A stretch of DNA of 64,000 nucleotides from Streptomyces laurentii. Its GTDB lineage: Bacteria > Actinomycetota > Actinomycetes > Streptomycetales > Streptomycetaceae. Below, in pieces: positions 36,001 through 44,307 of the stretch. The DNA is taken from assembly GCA_002355495.1 (NCBI GenBank), contig AP017424.1:5645501-5709500 (forward strand), read 5' to 3'. Each line of letters opens with the position of its first letter. The first letter of the stretch is position 1. The position numbers and the translations under genes are program-made. A model generated the notes under the pieces. It made no database searches. It saw nothing but the letters and a program-made list of their open reading frames with translations, and had not been told where the DNA came from.

Positions 36001-37182
36001 TCATCTTGGTGCCGTACTCGTCGGTGAAGTTCAGGTGACCGCGCTTCACGTCCGGCAGGCCGCGGGTCGACTTCAGCAGCCGCTGGGCGTAGTTGTCGGC
36101 CGCCTCGATCGACGGGTCGCCGTTGACCAGCGAGGCGGTCAGATCCAGCGCGTCGCCGCCGGTCGACTCGTAGATCGTCTGGAAGGACTTGAACTCGACG
36201 CTCTCACTCGTCAGCGCGGCTTCACCGTAGAGGCGGTCACCGAGCTGGAGGTTGGCCGGGCGGCTGTCGTTCGGGGCAGCGCGGAGGCGATGATCGCCTG
36301 CTGGATGGAGGCGTACTCCTTGGCGGACGAGAACGCGGCGAGCGCGCGGGTCCGCTTGATCATCTCCGGGTTGCTGGTGGCCTGGGCCATGTCCTGGGAC
36401 AGGCTGAGCAGCGAGCGGATGAGACGGCTGTACGCCTCGACCGTCACCGAGTGGGCGATGCCCTTCTCGTACGCGGAGGTACGGATCGAGCCCAGCGCGC
36501 TGACCTGCGAGGCGATCTGACTGACGTTCGCGCGGATGCTGCGCAGCGAGTCTTCCTCGTCGCCGGCCGGGATCTCCTTGGTGGCGTCCAGGAAGGCCTT
36601 GTACGCGCGGTCGGTCTTCTTGCGCGGGTTGGCGACCTGGTAGTCGCCGGCGCTCTTGCCGTTGGCGAGCGGACCGGCGGACAGGCCGCGCTCCTCCTGG
36701 AGCGCCTCGGCGAAGTTGGTCGCCTGCTTGGTCAGCTTGGTGAGCAGCTGCAGCTGCTCCAACTGGTCCATGTCCTGCAGCGACTGGCTGATACGGATGC
36801 CGCCGAGGCTGGTGGCCGCGACCACGGGGAGGGTCAGCAGCGCCACCAGACGGGTGGAGATGCGCCAGTTGCGCAGGGCTATTCGCGGCCCGACCTGGGC
36901 CTCGGCGTCGAGCTCGGGGAGCTCCGCGGGGTCGGCCGGCGCCTTCTCGGCGTTCTCGCCGGTGCCGCGCGCGGCGCTGTCGGGGCCGTCCGGGCGACCG
37001 GGGCCGTCGCCGCCCTTGCGGCCCGGCTGCTGGTCACCGCCCTTGCGGCCCGGGTTCTGCGGGTGCGGCGCCGGGGAACCGTGCTGGGTCCCGGCACGCG
37101 GCTCCTGCTCCGCCGGAGCTTCCCCTCGGCCCTTGCGGGCCTGGGAAGAGCCCGTGCCATCCCTCTTGAAACGTCCCTGCAC
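33095..37182 (-). CDS. cvnA: Conservon sensor histidine kinase-like protein CvnA (second cluster), frameshifted
   Basis: Read from GTG 37182, the N-terminus (VQGRFKRDGTG, a linker, then helix WRISTRLVALLTLPVVAATS) and part of the sensing domain run to IQQAIIASALP. At the C4/G4 run 36273-36276 the frame breaks and reaches a stop at 36211. The next frame continues NDSRPANLQLGDRLYGEA, the second membrane helix (GALILLVLGVSLVGAFVVA), the DHp-like segment, N box ELLENATSFSSP, EIHDTGIGLS and a long Gln/Pro/Ala-rich tail to the stop at 33095. One added base restores about 1360 aa. Either a sequencing error or a real break. Confidence 0.8.
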
Positions 37183-37370
37183 TAGCGTCGCAACCTCTGG
37201 ACCAGGCGCCCTTCCGGATGAACGGAGAGGACGGTGTCGGCGTCGTGGGGAGCTGATGCGCCCCCCGGTGGTGGTCGTCGGTGACCGGCGCAGATCCCCC
37301 TGTCCCCGCCACTCGGCCGGCGCTGCGTTGCGCCTCCTGCGCGCCGGCTTGGTAACCCGCGGCGGTGCGG

Positions 37371-37382
37371 GAATTCCAGCAC
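37371..37382 (-). promoter_or_regulatory. 12-bp element shared by both conservon promoters (copy 2)
   Basis: GTGCTGGAATTC on the minus strand, 189 bp upstream of the second cvnA start, identical to the copy before the first cvnA. The surrounding 37183-37767 gap is poorer in GC than its neighbours and I see no convincing gene in it. Confidence 0.45.
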
Positions 37383-37674
37383 AGTGGCGGATCTCCAACA
37401 AGGGCCGATCAGCAGGCTGGGACAGGAATGACGACGCGTGTGCGAGGAGTCACCGCGTGTAGAAGATGATCACGGAGGAAACGGCCATAGCGGGGCGAAC
37501 CGAAGGGGCGTGGAGGGTGTCCCAGTCGCCATGATCAGGAGCGGAATAGATCATTCGGTGAGGGAATGTCCGTTTCGGTGACCGAGGATTGCGGTGCGTA
37601 ATGACCGGTTTGTTCCTTCGGTGGTGAGCAAACTCACACAGAGTTTGTTGGATCGGCCATGCATTCGAAGGGAA

Positions 37675-37702
37675 TTGCATGTTTAGCCTGACGCTTTACA
37701 GA
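37675..37702 (+). promoter_or_regulatory. Promoter of the 74-aa gene
   Basis: TTGCAT (37675-37680) and TACAGA (37697-37702) are spaced by 16 bp, 66 bp before the downstream ATG. Confidence 0.5.
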
Positions 37703-37767
37703 ATGGGCAGCACGTCCGACGCGCCCATGAGGGCGCCCCCCGCCGCAGACAAAGGTCCGAGATCGCG

Positions 37768-37992
37768 ATGAAGACGACGACGCAGCCGACGCAGCCGACG
37801 CCCGTACTCCCCGTCAACACGGCCAACCCCCGCCGCTCGACGCTCGCCCACCTCGAGGACGCGGCGCAGCTGAGCCGGGGCGCCCAGCCCGAGTACAACG
37901 CCACCCTGCCCGAGCGGACCGCGAACCCCCGCCGCACGATCCTCATGACGGCGCCCGCGCCGTACGTGCCCGCGTACCTGGCCGCCGAATAG
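37768..37992 (+). CDS. 74-aa small protein of unknown function
   Basis: ATG 37768 to TAG 37992. It is rich in Pro/Thr and contains a twice-used TANPRR motif (NTANPRRSTLAHLEDAAQLS and ERTANPRRTILM), so it may be an internal duplication. No signal peptide or membrane helix. A plausible promoter precedes it. No family recognised. Confidence 0.6.
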   Translation: MKTTTQPTQPTPVLPVNTANPRRSTLAHLEDAAQLSRGAQPEYNATLPERTANPRRTILMTAPAPYVPAYLAAE

Positions 37993-38108
37993 TCGTCCGG
38001 CAGCCTCCGGCAGCCGTCCGGCGGACAAATCCGCCGGTCCGCCCCTCGCCGCGCGTTAGCCTGGAGCGTCAGACTCCAGCCAGTACCAAGTGAGGGGCGA
38101 CAGCACTC

Positions 38109-38894
38109 GTGCGCATCGCCAGATTCTCCATCGACGGCAATGTCGCCTTCGGCGCGGTCGAGGGCGAGGGAACCGTCGAGGGCGGCGGCCTGGTCCTCGA
38201 CATCATCAAGGGCATCCCGTACACGGACTTCGAGCTCAGCGGCACCAAGGTCCCGCTCAGCAAGGTCCGGCTCCTGCCGCCCGTGCTCCCCAACAAGGTC
38301 GTGGCCATCGGCCGCAACTACGCGGAGCACGCCAAGGAAATGGGCAACGAGGTCCCCGAGGTCCCGGTGGCCTTCTTCAAGCCCACCACCTCCGTGATCG
38401 GCCCCGGCGACGCCATCGAGTACCCCTCCTTCTCCAACGAGCTGCACCACGAGGCCGAACTGGCCGTGGTCATCGGCCGCATGTGCCGTGAAGTGCCCCG
38501 CGAGCGCGTCAAGGACGTCGTCTTCGGCTACACCTGCGCCAACGACGTCACCGCCCGCGACGTCCAGAAGCGCGAGGCCCAGTGGTCCCGCGCGAAGGGC
38601 TTCGACACCTCCTGCCCGCTGGGGCCCTGGGTGGAGACCGAACTCGACCCGAGCGACCTGGCCATCCAGGCCACGGTCAACGGCGAACAACGCCAGCTCG
38701 GTCGTACGAGCGACATGATCCGCTCCATCGAGGACCTGGTCGTCCACATCACCGAGGCCATGACGCTGCTCCCCGGCGACGTCATCCTCACCGGCACTCC
38801 CGCCGGGGTCGGCCCCCTCAACGTCGGCGACGAGGTCGCCGTCACCATCGAAGGCATCGGCACTCTCACCAATAGGGTGATCAAGCGTGGCTAA
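38109..38894 (+). CDS. Fumarylacetoacetate hydrolase-family protein
   Basis: A 261-aa protein of the FAH superfamily, which includes hydrolases and decarboxylases of acylpyruvates. Motifs: VVAIGRNYAEHAKEMG, FFKPTTSVIGPGDAI, the metal-binding HHEAELAVVIG, GYTCANDVTARDVQ, and ILTGTPAGVGPL. GTG 38109 is the start. The stop overlaps the gltX start by 8 bp, so translation of the two is coupled. Exact substrate unknown. Confidence 0.9.
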   Translation: MRIARFSIDGNVAFGAVEGEGTVEGGGLVLDIIKGIPYTDFELSGTKVPLSKVRLLPPVLPNKVVAIGRNYAEHAKEMGNEVPEVPVAFFKPTTSVIGPGDAIEYPSFSNELHHEAELAVVIGRMCREVPRERVKDVVFGYTCANDVTARDVQKREAQWSRAKGFDTSCPLGPWVETELDPSDLAIQATVNGEQRQLGRTSDMIRSIEDLVVHITEAMTLLPGDVILTGTPAGVGPLNVGDEVAVTIEGIGTLTNRVIKRG

Positions 38895-40362
38895 CGCCCA
38901 CATCCGCGTCCGTTTCTGTCCCTCCCCGACCGGCAACCCCCACGTCGGCCTGGTCCGCACCGCCCTGTTCAACTGGGCCTTCGCCCGGCACAACCAGGGC
39001 ACCATGGTCTTCCGTATCGAGGACACCGACGCGGCCCGCGACTCCGAGGAGTCGTACAACCAGCTGCTCGACTCGCTGCGCTGGCTCGGTCTGGACTGGG
39101 ACGAGGGCCCCGAGGTCGGCGGTCCGCACCCGCCGTACCGGCAGTCCCAGCGGATGGACATCTACAAGGACGTGGCCGAGAAGCTGCTCGCCGGCGGCTA
39201 CGCGTACCACTGCTACTGCACCGCCACCGAGCTGGACGAGCGCCGCGAGGCCGCCCGCGCCGCCGGCCGCCCCTCCGGCTACGACGGCCACTGCCGCGAC
39301 CTGACCGCCGAGCAGATCGCCCAGTACAAGGCCGAGGGCCGCGAGGCCATCGTCCGCTTCCGGATGCCGGACGAGACGATCACCTTCACCGACCTCGTCC
39401 GCGGCGAGCTCACCTTCACCCCGGAGAACGTCCCGGACTACGGCATCGTGCGCGCCAACGGCGCCCCGCTGTACACCCTGGTCAACCCGGTCGACGACGC
39501 CCTGATGGAGATCACCCACGTCCTGCGCGGCGAGGACCTGCTCTCCTCCACCCCGCGCCAGATCGCGCTGTACAAGGCGCTGATGGAGCTGGGCGTCGCC
39601 AAGGAGATCCCGGCCTTCGGTCACCTCCCGTACGTCATGGGCGAGGGCAACAAGAAGCTCTCCAAGCGCGACCCGCAGTCCGCCCTCAACCTCTACCGGG
39701 AGCGCGGCTTCCTCCCCGAGGGCCTGCTCAACTACCTGTCGCTGCTCGGCTGGTCCTTCTCCGCCGACCGCGACCTCTTCACCCTCGCCGAGATGGTGGA
39801 GAAGTTCGACATCGCGGACGTCAACGCCAACCCGGCCCGCTTCGACCTCAAGAAGGCCGAGTCCATCAACGCGGACCACATCCGCATGCTGGACGTGAAG
39901 GACTTCGCCGCGGCCTGCGAGCCCTGGCTGCGGGCCCCGCACGCCCCCTGGGCGCCGGAGGACTTCGATCAGGCCGCCTGGGAGGCCATCGCGCCGTACG
40001 CCCAGACCCGGCTCACCGTCCTGTCGGAGATCACGGCCAACGTCGACTTCCTGTTCCTCGCGGAGCCGGTCTTCGACCAGGCCTCGTGGGACAAGGCGAT
40101 GAAGGGCGAGCCCGCCGCGCTCCTCACCACCGCGCGCGAGAAGCTCGCGGCGGCCGACTGGAACGACGCCGAGGCGCTGAAGAACGCCGTCCTGGCCGCC
40201 GGCGAGGCCCACGGCCTCAAGCTCGGCAAGGCCCAGGCCCCGGTCCGTGTCGCCGTCACCGGCCGCACGGTCGGTCTGCCGCTCTTCGAGTCGCTGCAGA
40301 TCCTGGGCCAGGACAAGGCCCTGGCGCGCATCGACGCGGCCCTGGCCAAGCTCGCCGCGTAA
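38887..40362 (+). CDS. gltX: Glutamyl-tRNA synthetase
   Basis: A 491-aa class I synthetase. The HIGH-type motif lies in SPTGNPHVGLVRTALFNWAF and the KMSKS-type motif is KKLSKRD (about residue 258). The C-terminal anticodon-binding helical domain is complete. In actinobacteria without glnS this enzyme also charges tRNA-Gln, later amidated by GatCAB. The tRNA-Glu and tRNA-Gln cluster lies 1 kb downstream. AGGGTGA precedes the GTG at 38887. Confidence 0.95.
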   Translation: MANAHIRVRFCPSPTGNPHVGLVRTALFNWAFARHNQGTMVFRIEDTDAARDSEESYNQLLDSLRWLGLDWDEGPEVGGPHPPYRQSQRMDIYKDVAEKLLAGGYAYHCYCTATELDERREAARAAGRPSGYDGHCRDLTAEQIAQYKAEGREAIVRFRMPDETITFTDLVRGELTFTPENVPDYGIVRANGAPLYTLVNPVDDALMEITHVLRGEDLLSSTPRQIALYKALMELGVAKEIPAFGHLPYVMGEGNKKLSKRDPQSALNLYRERGFLPEGLLNYLSLLGWSFSADRDLFTLAEMVEKFDIADVNANPARFDLKKAESINADHIRMLDVKDFAAACEPWLRAPHAPWAPEDFDQAAWEAIAPYAQTRLTVLSEITANVDFLFLAEPVFDQASWDKAMKGEPAALLTTAREKLAAADWNDAEALKNAVLAAGEAHGLKLGKAQAPVRVAVTGRTVGLPLFESLQILGQDKALARIDAALAKLAA

Positions 40363-40379
40363 GCGGCCCCGCTTTCCGC

Positions 40380-40423
40380 CCTCGGGGGCGGCACCCGGAA
40401 CACCCCGGGTGCCGCCCCCGAGG
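40380..40423 (+). terminator. Terminator after gltX
   Basis: A perfect 19-bp stem (40380-40398 with 40405-40423) and a 6-nt loop, 18 bp after the gltX stop. Confidence 0.85.
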
Positions 40424-40494
40424 CGTTGCCGTCCCGGCCCCCCGCGATGACTGTTCCCCGGCCTGATCGCCGCCCCCGGGGTACCGTCGATGCC

Positions 40495-41217
40495 ATGGCC
40501 ATCCGCGCGGTGCTCTGGGACATCGACGACACGCTCTTCGACTACGCGCGCGCCGACCGCGCCGGGATGCGCGCGCATCTCACGGCCGAGGGGCTGGCCG
40601 GCGGGTACGCGTCCGTGGAGCAGGCGCTCGGGCGCTGGAAGGAACTCACGGTGCTGCACTGGCGGCGCTTCGAGGCCGGCGGGGTGGACTTCCTGGAGCA
40701 GCGCCGCGAGCGGGTGCGGGACTTCCTGGAGGAGCCCGGGATGACCCGGGAGGCGGCCGACGGCTGGTTCGAGCGGTACGTGGCCCACTACGAGGCCGCG
40801 TGGGAGCTGTTCCCGGACGCCGTCCCCGCCCTCGACGTGCTGGCCGGCGACTACCGGCACGGGGTCCTGTCGAACTCCAGCATCCTCAACCAGGACCACA
40901 AGCTGCGCGCCCTGGGCGTACGGGACCGGTTCGAGGCCGTCCTCTGCGCGGCCGAGCTGGGCGTGGCCAAGCCGGCCGCCGAGGCCTTCCACGCGGCCTG
41001 CACGGCCCTGGGGCTCGCGCCGGGGGAGGTGGCGTACGTCGGTGACCAGCCCGACATCGACGCCCGCGGCGCGACCGAGGCGGGGCTGCTCGGCATCTGG
41101 CTGGATCGCGCCGGCGGCGGCGGGCGGCCCGAGCTGCACCGGATCACCGGCCTCGGCCAGCTCCCCGGGGTGCTGCGGGGGGATACCCGTTTTGGAGCAC
41201 CGGGAACCATCGGGTAA
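40495..41217 (+). CDS. HAD-superfamily hydrolase
   Basis: A 240-aa phosphatase-like protein with all four HAD motifs: DIDDTLFDY (nucleophile Asp), VLSNSS (motif II), GVAKPAAEAFH (Lys) and YVGDQPDID (acidic motif IV), with a helical cap between. Likely a small phosphoester hydrolase of unknown substrate. ATG 40495 begins MAIRAVLWD; the ribosome site is weak and TACCGT just upstream suggests a leaderless start. The tRNA promoter lies inside its 3' end. Confidence 0.88.
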   Translation: MAIRAVLWDIDDTLFDYARADRAGMRAHLTAEGLAGGYASVEQALGRWKELTVLHWRRFEAGGVDFLEQRRERVRDFLEEPGMTREAADGWFERYVAHYEAAWELFPDAVPALDVLAGDYRHGVLSNSSILNQDHKLRALGVRDRFEAVLCAAELGVAKPAAEAFHAACTALGLAPGEVAYVGDQPDIDARGATEAGLLGIWLDRAGGGGRPELHRITGLGQLPGVLRGDTRFGAPGTIG

Positions 41218-41220
41218 TGT
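41192..41220 (+). promoter_or_regulatory. Promoter of the tRNA cluster
   Basis: TTGGAG (41192-41197) and TAATGT (41215-41220) are spaced by exactly 17 bp, about 94 bp before the first tRNA. It overlaps the end of the HAD gene. Confidence 0.6.
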
Positions 41221-41313
41221 TCTTCTTGTCGCCGAGGGGGACAGGGCCGAAAGGCCGAAAGCCCCTGAAGCGGAAGCCGAGCAAGGCCCCTTCTCGAAGG
41301 GATCAAGTTCCGG

Positions 41314-41385
41314 TGGCCTATGGTGTAATTGGCAGCACGACTGATTCTGGTTCAGTTAGTCTTGGTTCGAGTCCAGGTAGGCCAG
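41314..41385 (+). tRNA. tRNA-Gln (CTG)
   Basis: A 72-nt cloverleaf: acceptor TGGCCTA pairs with TAGGCCA, the anticodon stem ACTGA/TCAGT holds loop TTCTGGT (anticodon CTG), and the T arm is TTGGTTCGAGTCCA. CCA is not encoded. Confidence 0.95.
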
Positions 41386-41425
41386 CTCGCAGAGCTCATC
41401 TGCAACCGTGGATGGCATCCACAAA

Positions 41426-41498
41426 GCCCCCGTTGTGTAGCGGCCTAGCACGCCGCCCTCTCAAGGCGGTAGCGCCGGTTCGAATCCGGTCGGGGGTA
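41426..41498 (+). tRNA. tRNA-Glu (CTC), copy 1
   Basis: A 73-nt cloverleaf: acceptor GCCCCCG with CGGGGGT, anticodon stem CCGCC/GGCGG with loop CTCTCAA (anticodon CTC), T arm GCCGGTTCGAATCCGGT. Confidence 0.95.
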
Positions 41499-41559
41499 CA
41501 GATCCTTCCCGCAGGGTCACTTGGGTAGCTCCCGGTGATACTGATGCAGGATCGCTAGG

Positions 41560-41632
41560 GCCCCCGTTGTGTAGCGGCCTAGCACGCCGCCCTCTCAAGG
41601 CGGTAGCGCCGGTTCGAATCCGGTCGGGGGTA
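41560..41632 (+). tRNA. tRNA-Glu (CTC), copy 2
   Basis: Identical in sequence to the copy at 41426; here the next three bases happen to be CCA. Confidence 0.95.
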
Positions 41633-41653
41633 CCAACTGGTCTTCTCCACCAG

Positions 41654-41725
41654 TGGCCTATGGTGTAATTGGCAGCACGACTGATTCTGGTTCAGTTAGT
41701 CTTGGTTCGAGTCCAGGTAGGCCAG
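41654..41725 (+). tRNA. tRNA-Gln (CTG), copy 2
   Basis: Identical in sequence to the tRNA-Gln at 41314. Confidence 0.95.
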
Positions 41726-41768
41726 CGCAGTAAACATCATGCGACTCTGTCACGTGATCATAGTTCTT

Positions 41769-41841
41769 GCCCCCGTTGTGTAGCGGCCTAGCACGCCGCC
41801 CTCTCAAGGCGGTAGCGCCGGTTCGAATCCGGTCGGGGGTA
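41769..41841 (+). tRNA. tRNA-Glu (CTC), copy 3
   Basis: Identical to the other two tRNA-Glu genes and last of the cluster; the terminator follows after 5 nt. Confidence 0.95.
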
Positions 41842-41846
41842 CGAGC

Positions 41847-41880
41847 AAGGAAGCCCTTCCCTTCGGGGGAGGGCTTCCTT
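41847..41880 (+). terminator. Terminator of the tRNA cluster
   Basis: A 15-bp stem (41847-41861 with 41866-41880, one G-T pair) with a TTCG tetraloop, followed by CGTTGTGTTCT. Confidence 0.85.
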
Positions 41881-41890
41881 CGTTGTGTTC

Positions 41891-41920
41891 TGCCGACTGC
41901 CGACTGCCGACTGCCGACTG
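41891..41920. repeat. 7-bp tandem repeat (TGCCGAC x4)
   Basis: TGCCGAC occurs four times head to tail (41891-41918), then a partial TG. It lies just after the tRNA terminator; no gene overlaps it. Confidence 0.8.
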
Positions 41921-42019
41921 TTGTGCGGGACCGCGCGAACAACTCCGGCCCACCGCTGCGGCGTTGGAGCGGTGGGCCGGATACGTACGAGGTCGGAGGG
42001 ACGGGGGAGAGGGTCCGCG

Positions 42020-42736
42020 TCAGCCGTTGCGGCGCAGGGCCTCGGTGAGGCGCGCGGCGGCGTCGATGACCGCCTGGGCGTGCATCCGGCCCGGGTGGCG
42101 GGTCAGGCGCTCGATCGGGCCCGACACCGACACGGCGGCCACCACGCGGTTCGAGGGGCCGCGTACGGGCGCGGAGACGGACGCGACGCCCGGCTCGCGC
42201 TCGCCGATCGACTGGGCCCAGCCGCGGCGCCGGACGCCCGACAGGGCCGTCGCCGTGAAGCGCGCCCCCTGCAGACCCCGGTGCAGCCGCTCCGGCTCCT
42301 CCCAGGCCATCAGGATCTGCGCCGACGAACCGGCCTTCATCGTCAGCGTGGAGCCGACCGGGACGGTGTCCCGAAGACCGGACAGCCGCTCGGCGGCCGC
42401 CACACAGATCCGCATGTCGCCCTGGCGCCGGTAGAGCTGAGCGCTCTCGCCGGTCACGTCGCGCAGATGCGTCAGCACCGGTCCGGCGGTCGCGAGCAGC
42501 CGGTCCTCGCCGGCCGCCGCGGCCAGCTCCGCGAGCCGCGGGCCGAGGATGAACCGGCCCTGCATGTCGCGGGCGACCATCCGGTGGTGTTCCAGTGCCA
42601 CGGCCAGTCGGTGTGCCGTGGGTCGTGCGAGTCCCGTCGCCGCGACCAGACCTGCGAGGGTGGCCGGACCGGACTCCAGGGCGCTCAGGACAAGGGCTGC
42701 CTTGTCGAGAACGCCTACGCCGCTAGAGTTGTCCAT
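42020..42736 (-). CDS. ndgR: IclR-family regulator of amino acid metabolism, NdgR-like
   Basis: A 238-aa IclR regulator. N-terminal winged helix: VLDKAALVLSALESGPATLA then GLARPTAHRLAVALEHH; the C-terminal effector domain includes GPVLTHLRDVTGESAQLY and GSTLTMKAGSSAQILMAW. Length and sequence agree with what I recall of S. coelicolor NdgR, which controls leucine and other amino acid genes. ATG 42736 is preferred over a GTG seven codons earlier because the protein then matches the family start. Divergent from leuC. Confidence 0.92.
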   Translation of the reverse strand: MDNSSGVGVLDKAALVLSALESGPATLAGLVAATGLARPTAHRLAVALEHHRMVARDMQGRFILGPRLAELAAAAGEDRLLATAGPVLTHLRDVTGESAQLYRRQGDMRICVAAAERLSGLRDTVPVGSTLTMKAGSSAQILMAWEEPERLHRGLQGARFTATALSGVRRRGWAQSIGEREPGVASVSAPVRGPSNRVVAAVSVSGPIERLTRHPGRMHAQAVIDAAARLTEALRRNG

Positions 42737-42750
42737 GAAACGATACTCTC

Positions 42751-42767
42751 GTCTCACTCTGTGAAAC
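42751..42767. promoter_or_regulatory. Inverted repeat in the ndgR-leuC gap, candidate NdgR operator
   Basis: GTCTCAC-TCT-GTGAAAC is a 7-3-7 inverted repeat with one mismatch, 15 bp upstream of the ndgR start. TGAAACG also occurs as a direct repeat at 42736 and 42762. The site suits control of both ndgR and leuC. Confidence 0.45.
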
Positions 42768-42876
42768 GCAAGTTCAATTTTCCCCGAGACCCGTCACTCT
42801 GGTGAAGCGGTCGCACGACGGACCGCGCAACGGGTCTCTAGTGCTGCCGGCGTGACCGCCGGCCGGAGGGAAAGCG

Positions 42877-44301
42877 ATGGGTAGGACACTCGCGGAGAAG
42901 GTCTGGGACGACCATGTCGTCCGGCGCGCCGAAGGCGAGCCCGATCTCCTCTTCATCGATCTTCACCTGCTGCACGAGGTGACCAGCCCCCAGGCGTTCG
43001 ACGGGCTGCGGCTCGGCGGCCGGCAGGTGCGCAGGCTCGACCTGACCCTGGCCACCGAGGACCACAACACCCCCACCCTCGACATCGACAAGCCGATCGC
43101 CGACCCGGTCTCCCGCGCCCAGTTGGAGACCCTGCGCAAGAACTGCGCCGAGTTCGGCGTCCGGCTGCACCCGCTCGGCGACATCGAGCAGGGCGTCGTC
43201 CACGTGGTGGGACCGCAGCTGGGGCTGACCCAGCCGGGCACCACGGTGGTCTGCGGCGACTCGCACACCTCCACCCACGGCGCCTTCGGCGCGCTGGCGT
43301 TCGGCATCGGCACCAGCCAGGTCGAGCACGTCCTCGCCACCCAGACGCTGCCGCTGGCCCGGCCCCGGACCATGGCCATCACGGTCGACGGCGAACTGCC
43401 GGCGGACGTCACCGCCAAGGACCTGATCCTGGCGGTCATCGCGAAGATCGGCACCGGCGGCGGCCAGGGGTACGTCCTGGAATACCGCGGCTCCGCCATC
43501 GAGAAACTCTCGATGGAGTCCCGGATGACCATCTGCAACATGTCCATCGAGGCCGGCGCCCGCGCGGGCATGATCGCCCCCGACGAGACCACCTTCGCCT
43601 ACCTCAAGGGCCGCGCCCACGCTCCCGAGGGCGAGGACTGGGACGCCGCCGTCGCGTACTGGAAGACCCTGCGCACCGACGAGGACGCGGTCTTCGACGC
43701 CGAGGTCGTCATCGACGCCGCCGAGCTGGCACCGTTCGTCACCTGGGGCACCAACCCCGGCCAGGGCGCCCCGCTTTCGGCGCACGTCCCCGACCCGGCT
43801 TCGTACGAAGACGCATCGGAGCGCCTCGCCGCCGAAAAGGCCCTGGAATACATGGGGTTGACCGCCGGGCAGCCGCTGCGCGCCATCGAGGTCGACACCG
43901 TCTTCGTAGGCTCCTGCACCAACGGCCGCATCGAGGACCTGCGCAACGCCGCCGAGCTCCTCAAGGGCCGCAAGGTCGCCGACGGCGTCCGCATGCTGGT
44001 GGTCCCCGGCTCCGTCCGGGTCGCCCTGCAGGCCGTCGAGGAGGGCCTGGACCGGGTCTTCAAGGAGGCCGGCGCCGAATGGCGGCACGCGGGCTGCTCG
44101 ATGTGCCTGGGCATGAACCCCGACCAACTGGCCCCCGGCGAGCGCTCCGCGTCCACCTCCAACCGCAACTTCGAGGGCCGGCAGGGCAAGGGCGGCCGCA
44201 CCCACCTGGTCTCCCCCCAGGTCGCCGCCGCCACCGCCGTCCTCGGTCACCTGGCCTCCCCGGCCGACCTGTCCGACGTCGTCACTCCCGCGGGGGTCTG
44301 A
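42877..44301 (+). CDS. leuC: 3-isopropylmalate dehydratase large subunit
   Basis: A 474-aa aconitase-family subunit that isomerises 2- to 3-isopropylmalate with LeuD. The [4Fe-4S] cysteines are in VGSCTNGRIEDL and HAGCSMCLGMNPD; VCGDSHTSTHGAFGALAFGIG is the active-site region. GGAGGGA precedes ATG 42877. leuD begins 6 bp after its stop. Confidence 0.96.
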   Translation: MGRTLAEKVWDDHVVRRAEGEPDLLFIDLHLLHEVTSPQAFDGLRLGGRQVRRLDLTLATEDHNTPTLDIDKPIADPVSRAQLETLRKNCAEFGVRLHPLGDIEQGVVHVVGPQLGLTQPGTTVVCGDSHTSTHGAFGALAFGIGTSQVEHVLATQTLPLARPRTMAITVDGELPADVTAKDLILAVIAKIGTGGGQGYVLEYRGSAIEKLSMESRMTICNMSIEAGARAGMIAPDETTFAYLKGRAHAPEGEDWDAAVAYWKTLRTDEDAVFDAEVVIDAAELAPFVTWGTNPGQGAPLSAHVPDPASYEDASERLAAEKALEYMGLTAGQPLRAIEVDTVFVGSCTNGRIEDLRNAAELLKGRKVADGVRMLVVPGSVRVALQAVEEGLDRVFKEAGAEWRHAGCSMCLGMNPDQLAPGERSASTSNRNFEGRQGKGGRTHLVSPQVAAATAVLGHLASPADLSDVVTPAGV

Positions 44302-44307
44302 GGAGTC

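Noticed and set aside
32564..36520. Plus-strand open frame of about 1300 codons over the second conservon
   Set aside because: Antisense shadow of cvnA, with low-complexity Leu/Arg/Gly translation.
37450..37680. 76-codon minus-strand frame upstream of the second conservon
   Set aside because: It lies in an AT-richer regulatory gap, has no ribosome site and no coding-like third-position GC bias.
41314..41841. Mobile element inserted at the tRNA cluster
   Set aside because: The cluster ends in a normal terminator, and the neighbours are core genes in the expected order.
41891..41920. TGCCGAC tandem repeat as a CRISPR or attachment site
   Set aside because: Units are 7 bp without spacers, and no integrase or cas gene is present; tRNA 3' ends are not duplicated beyond the tRNA genes themselves.
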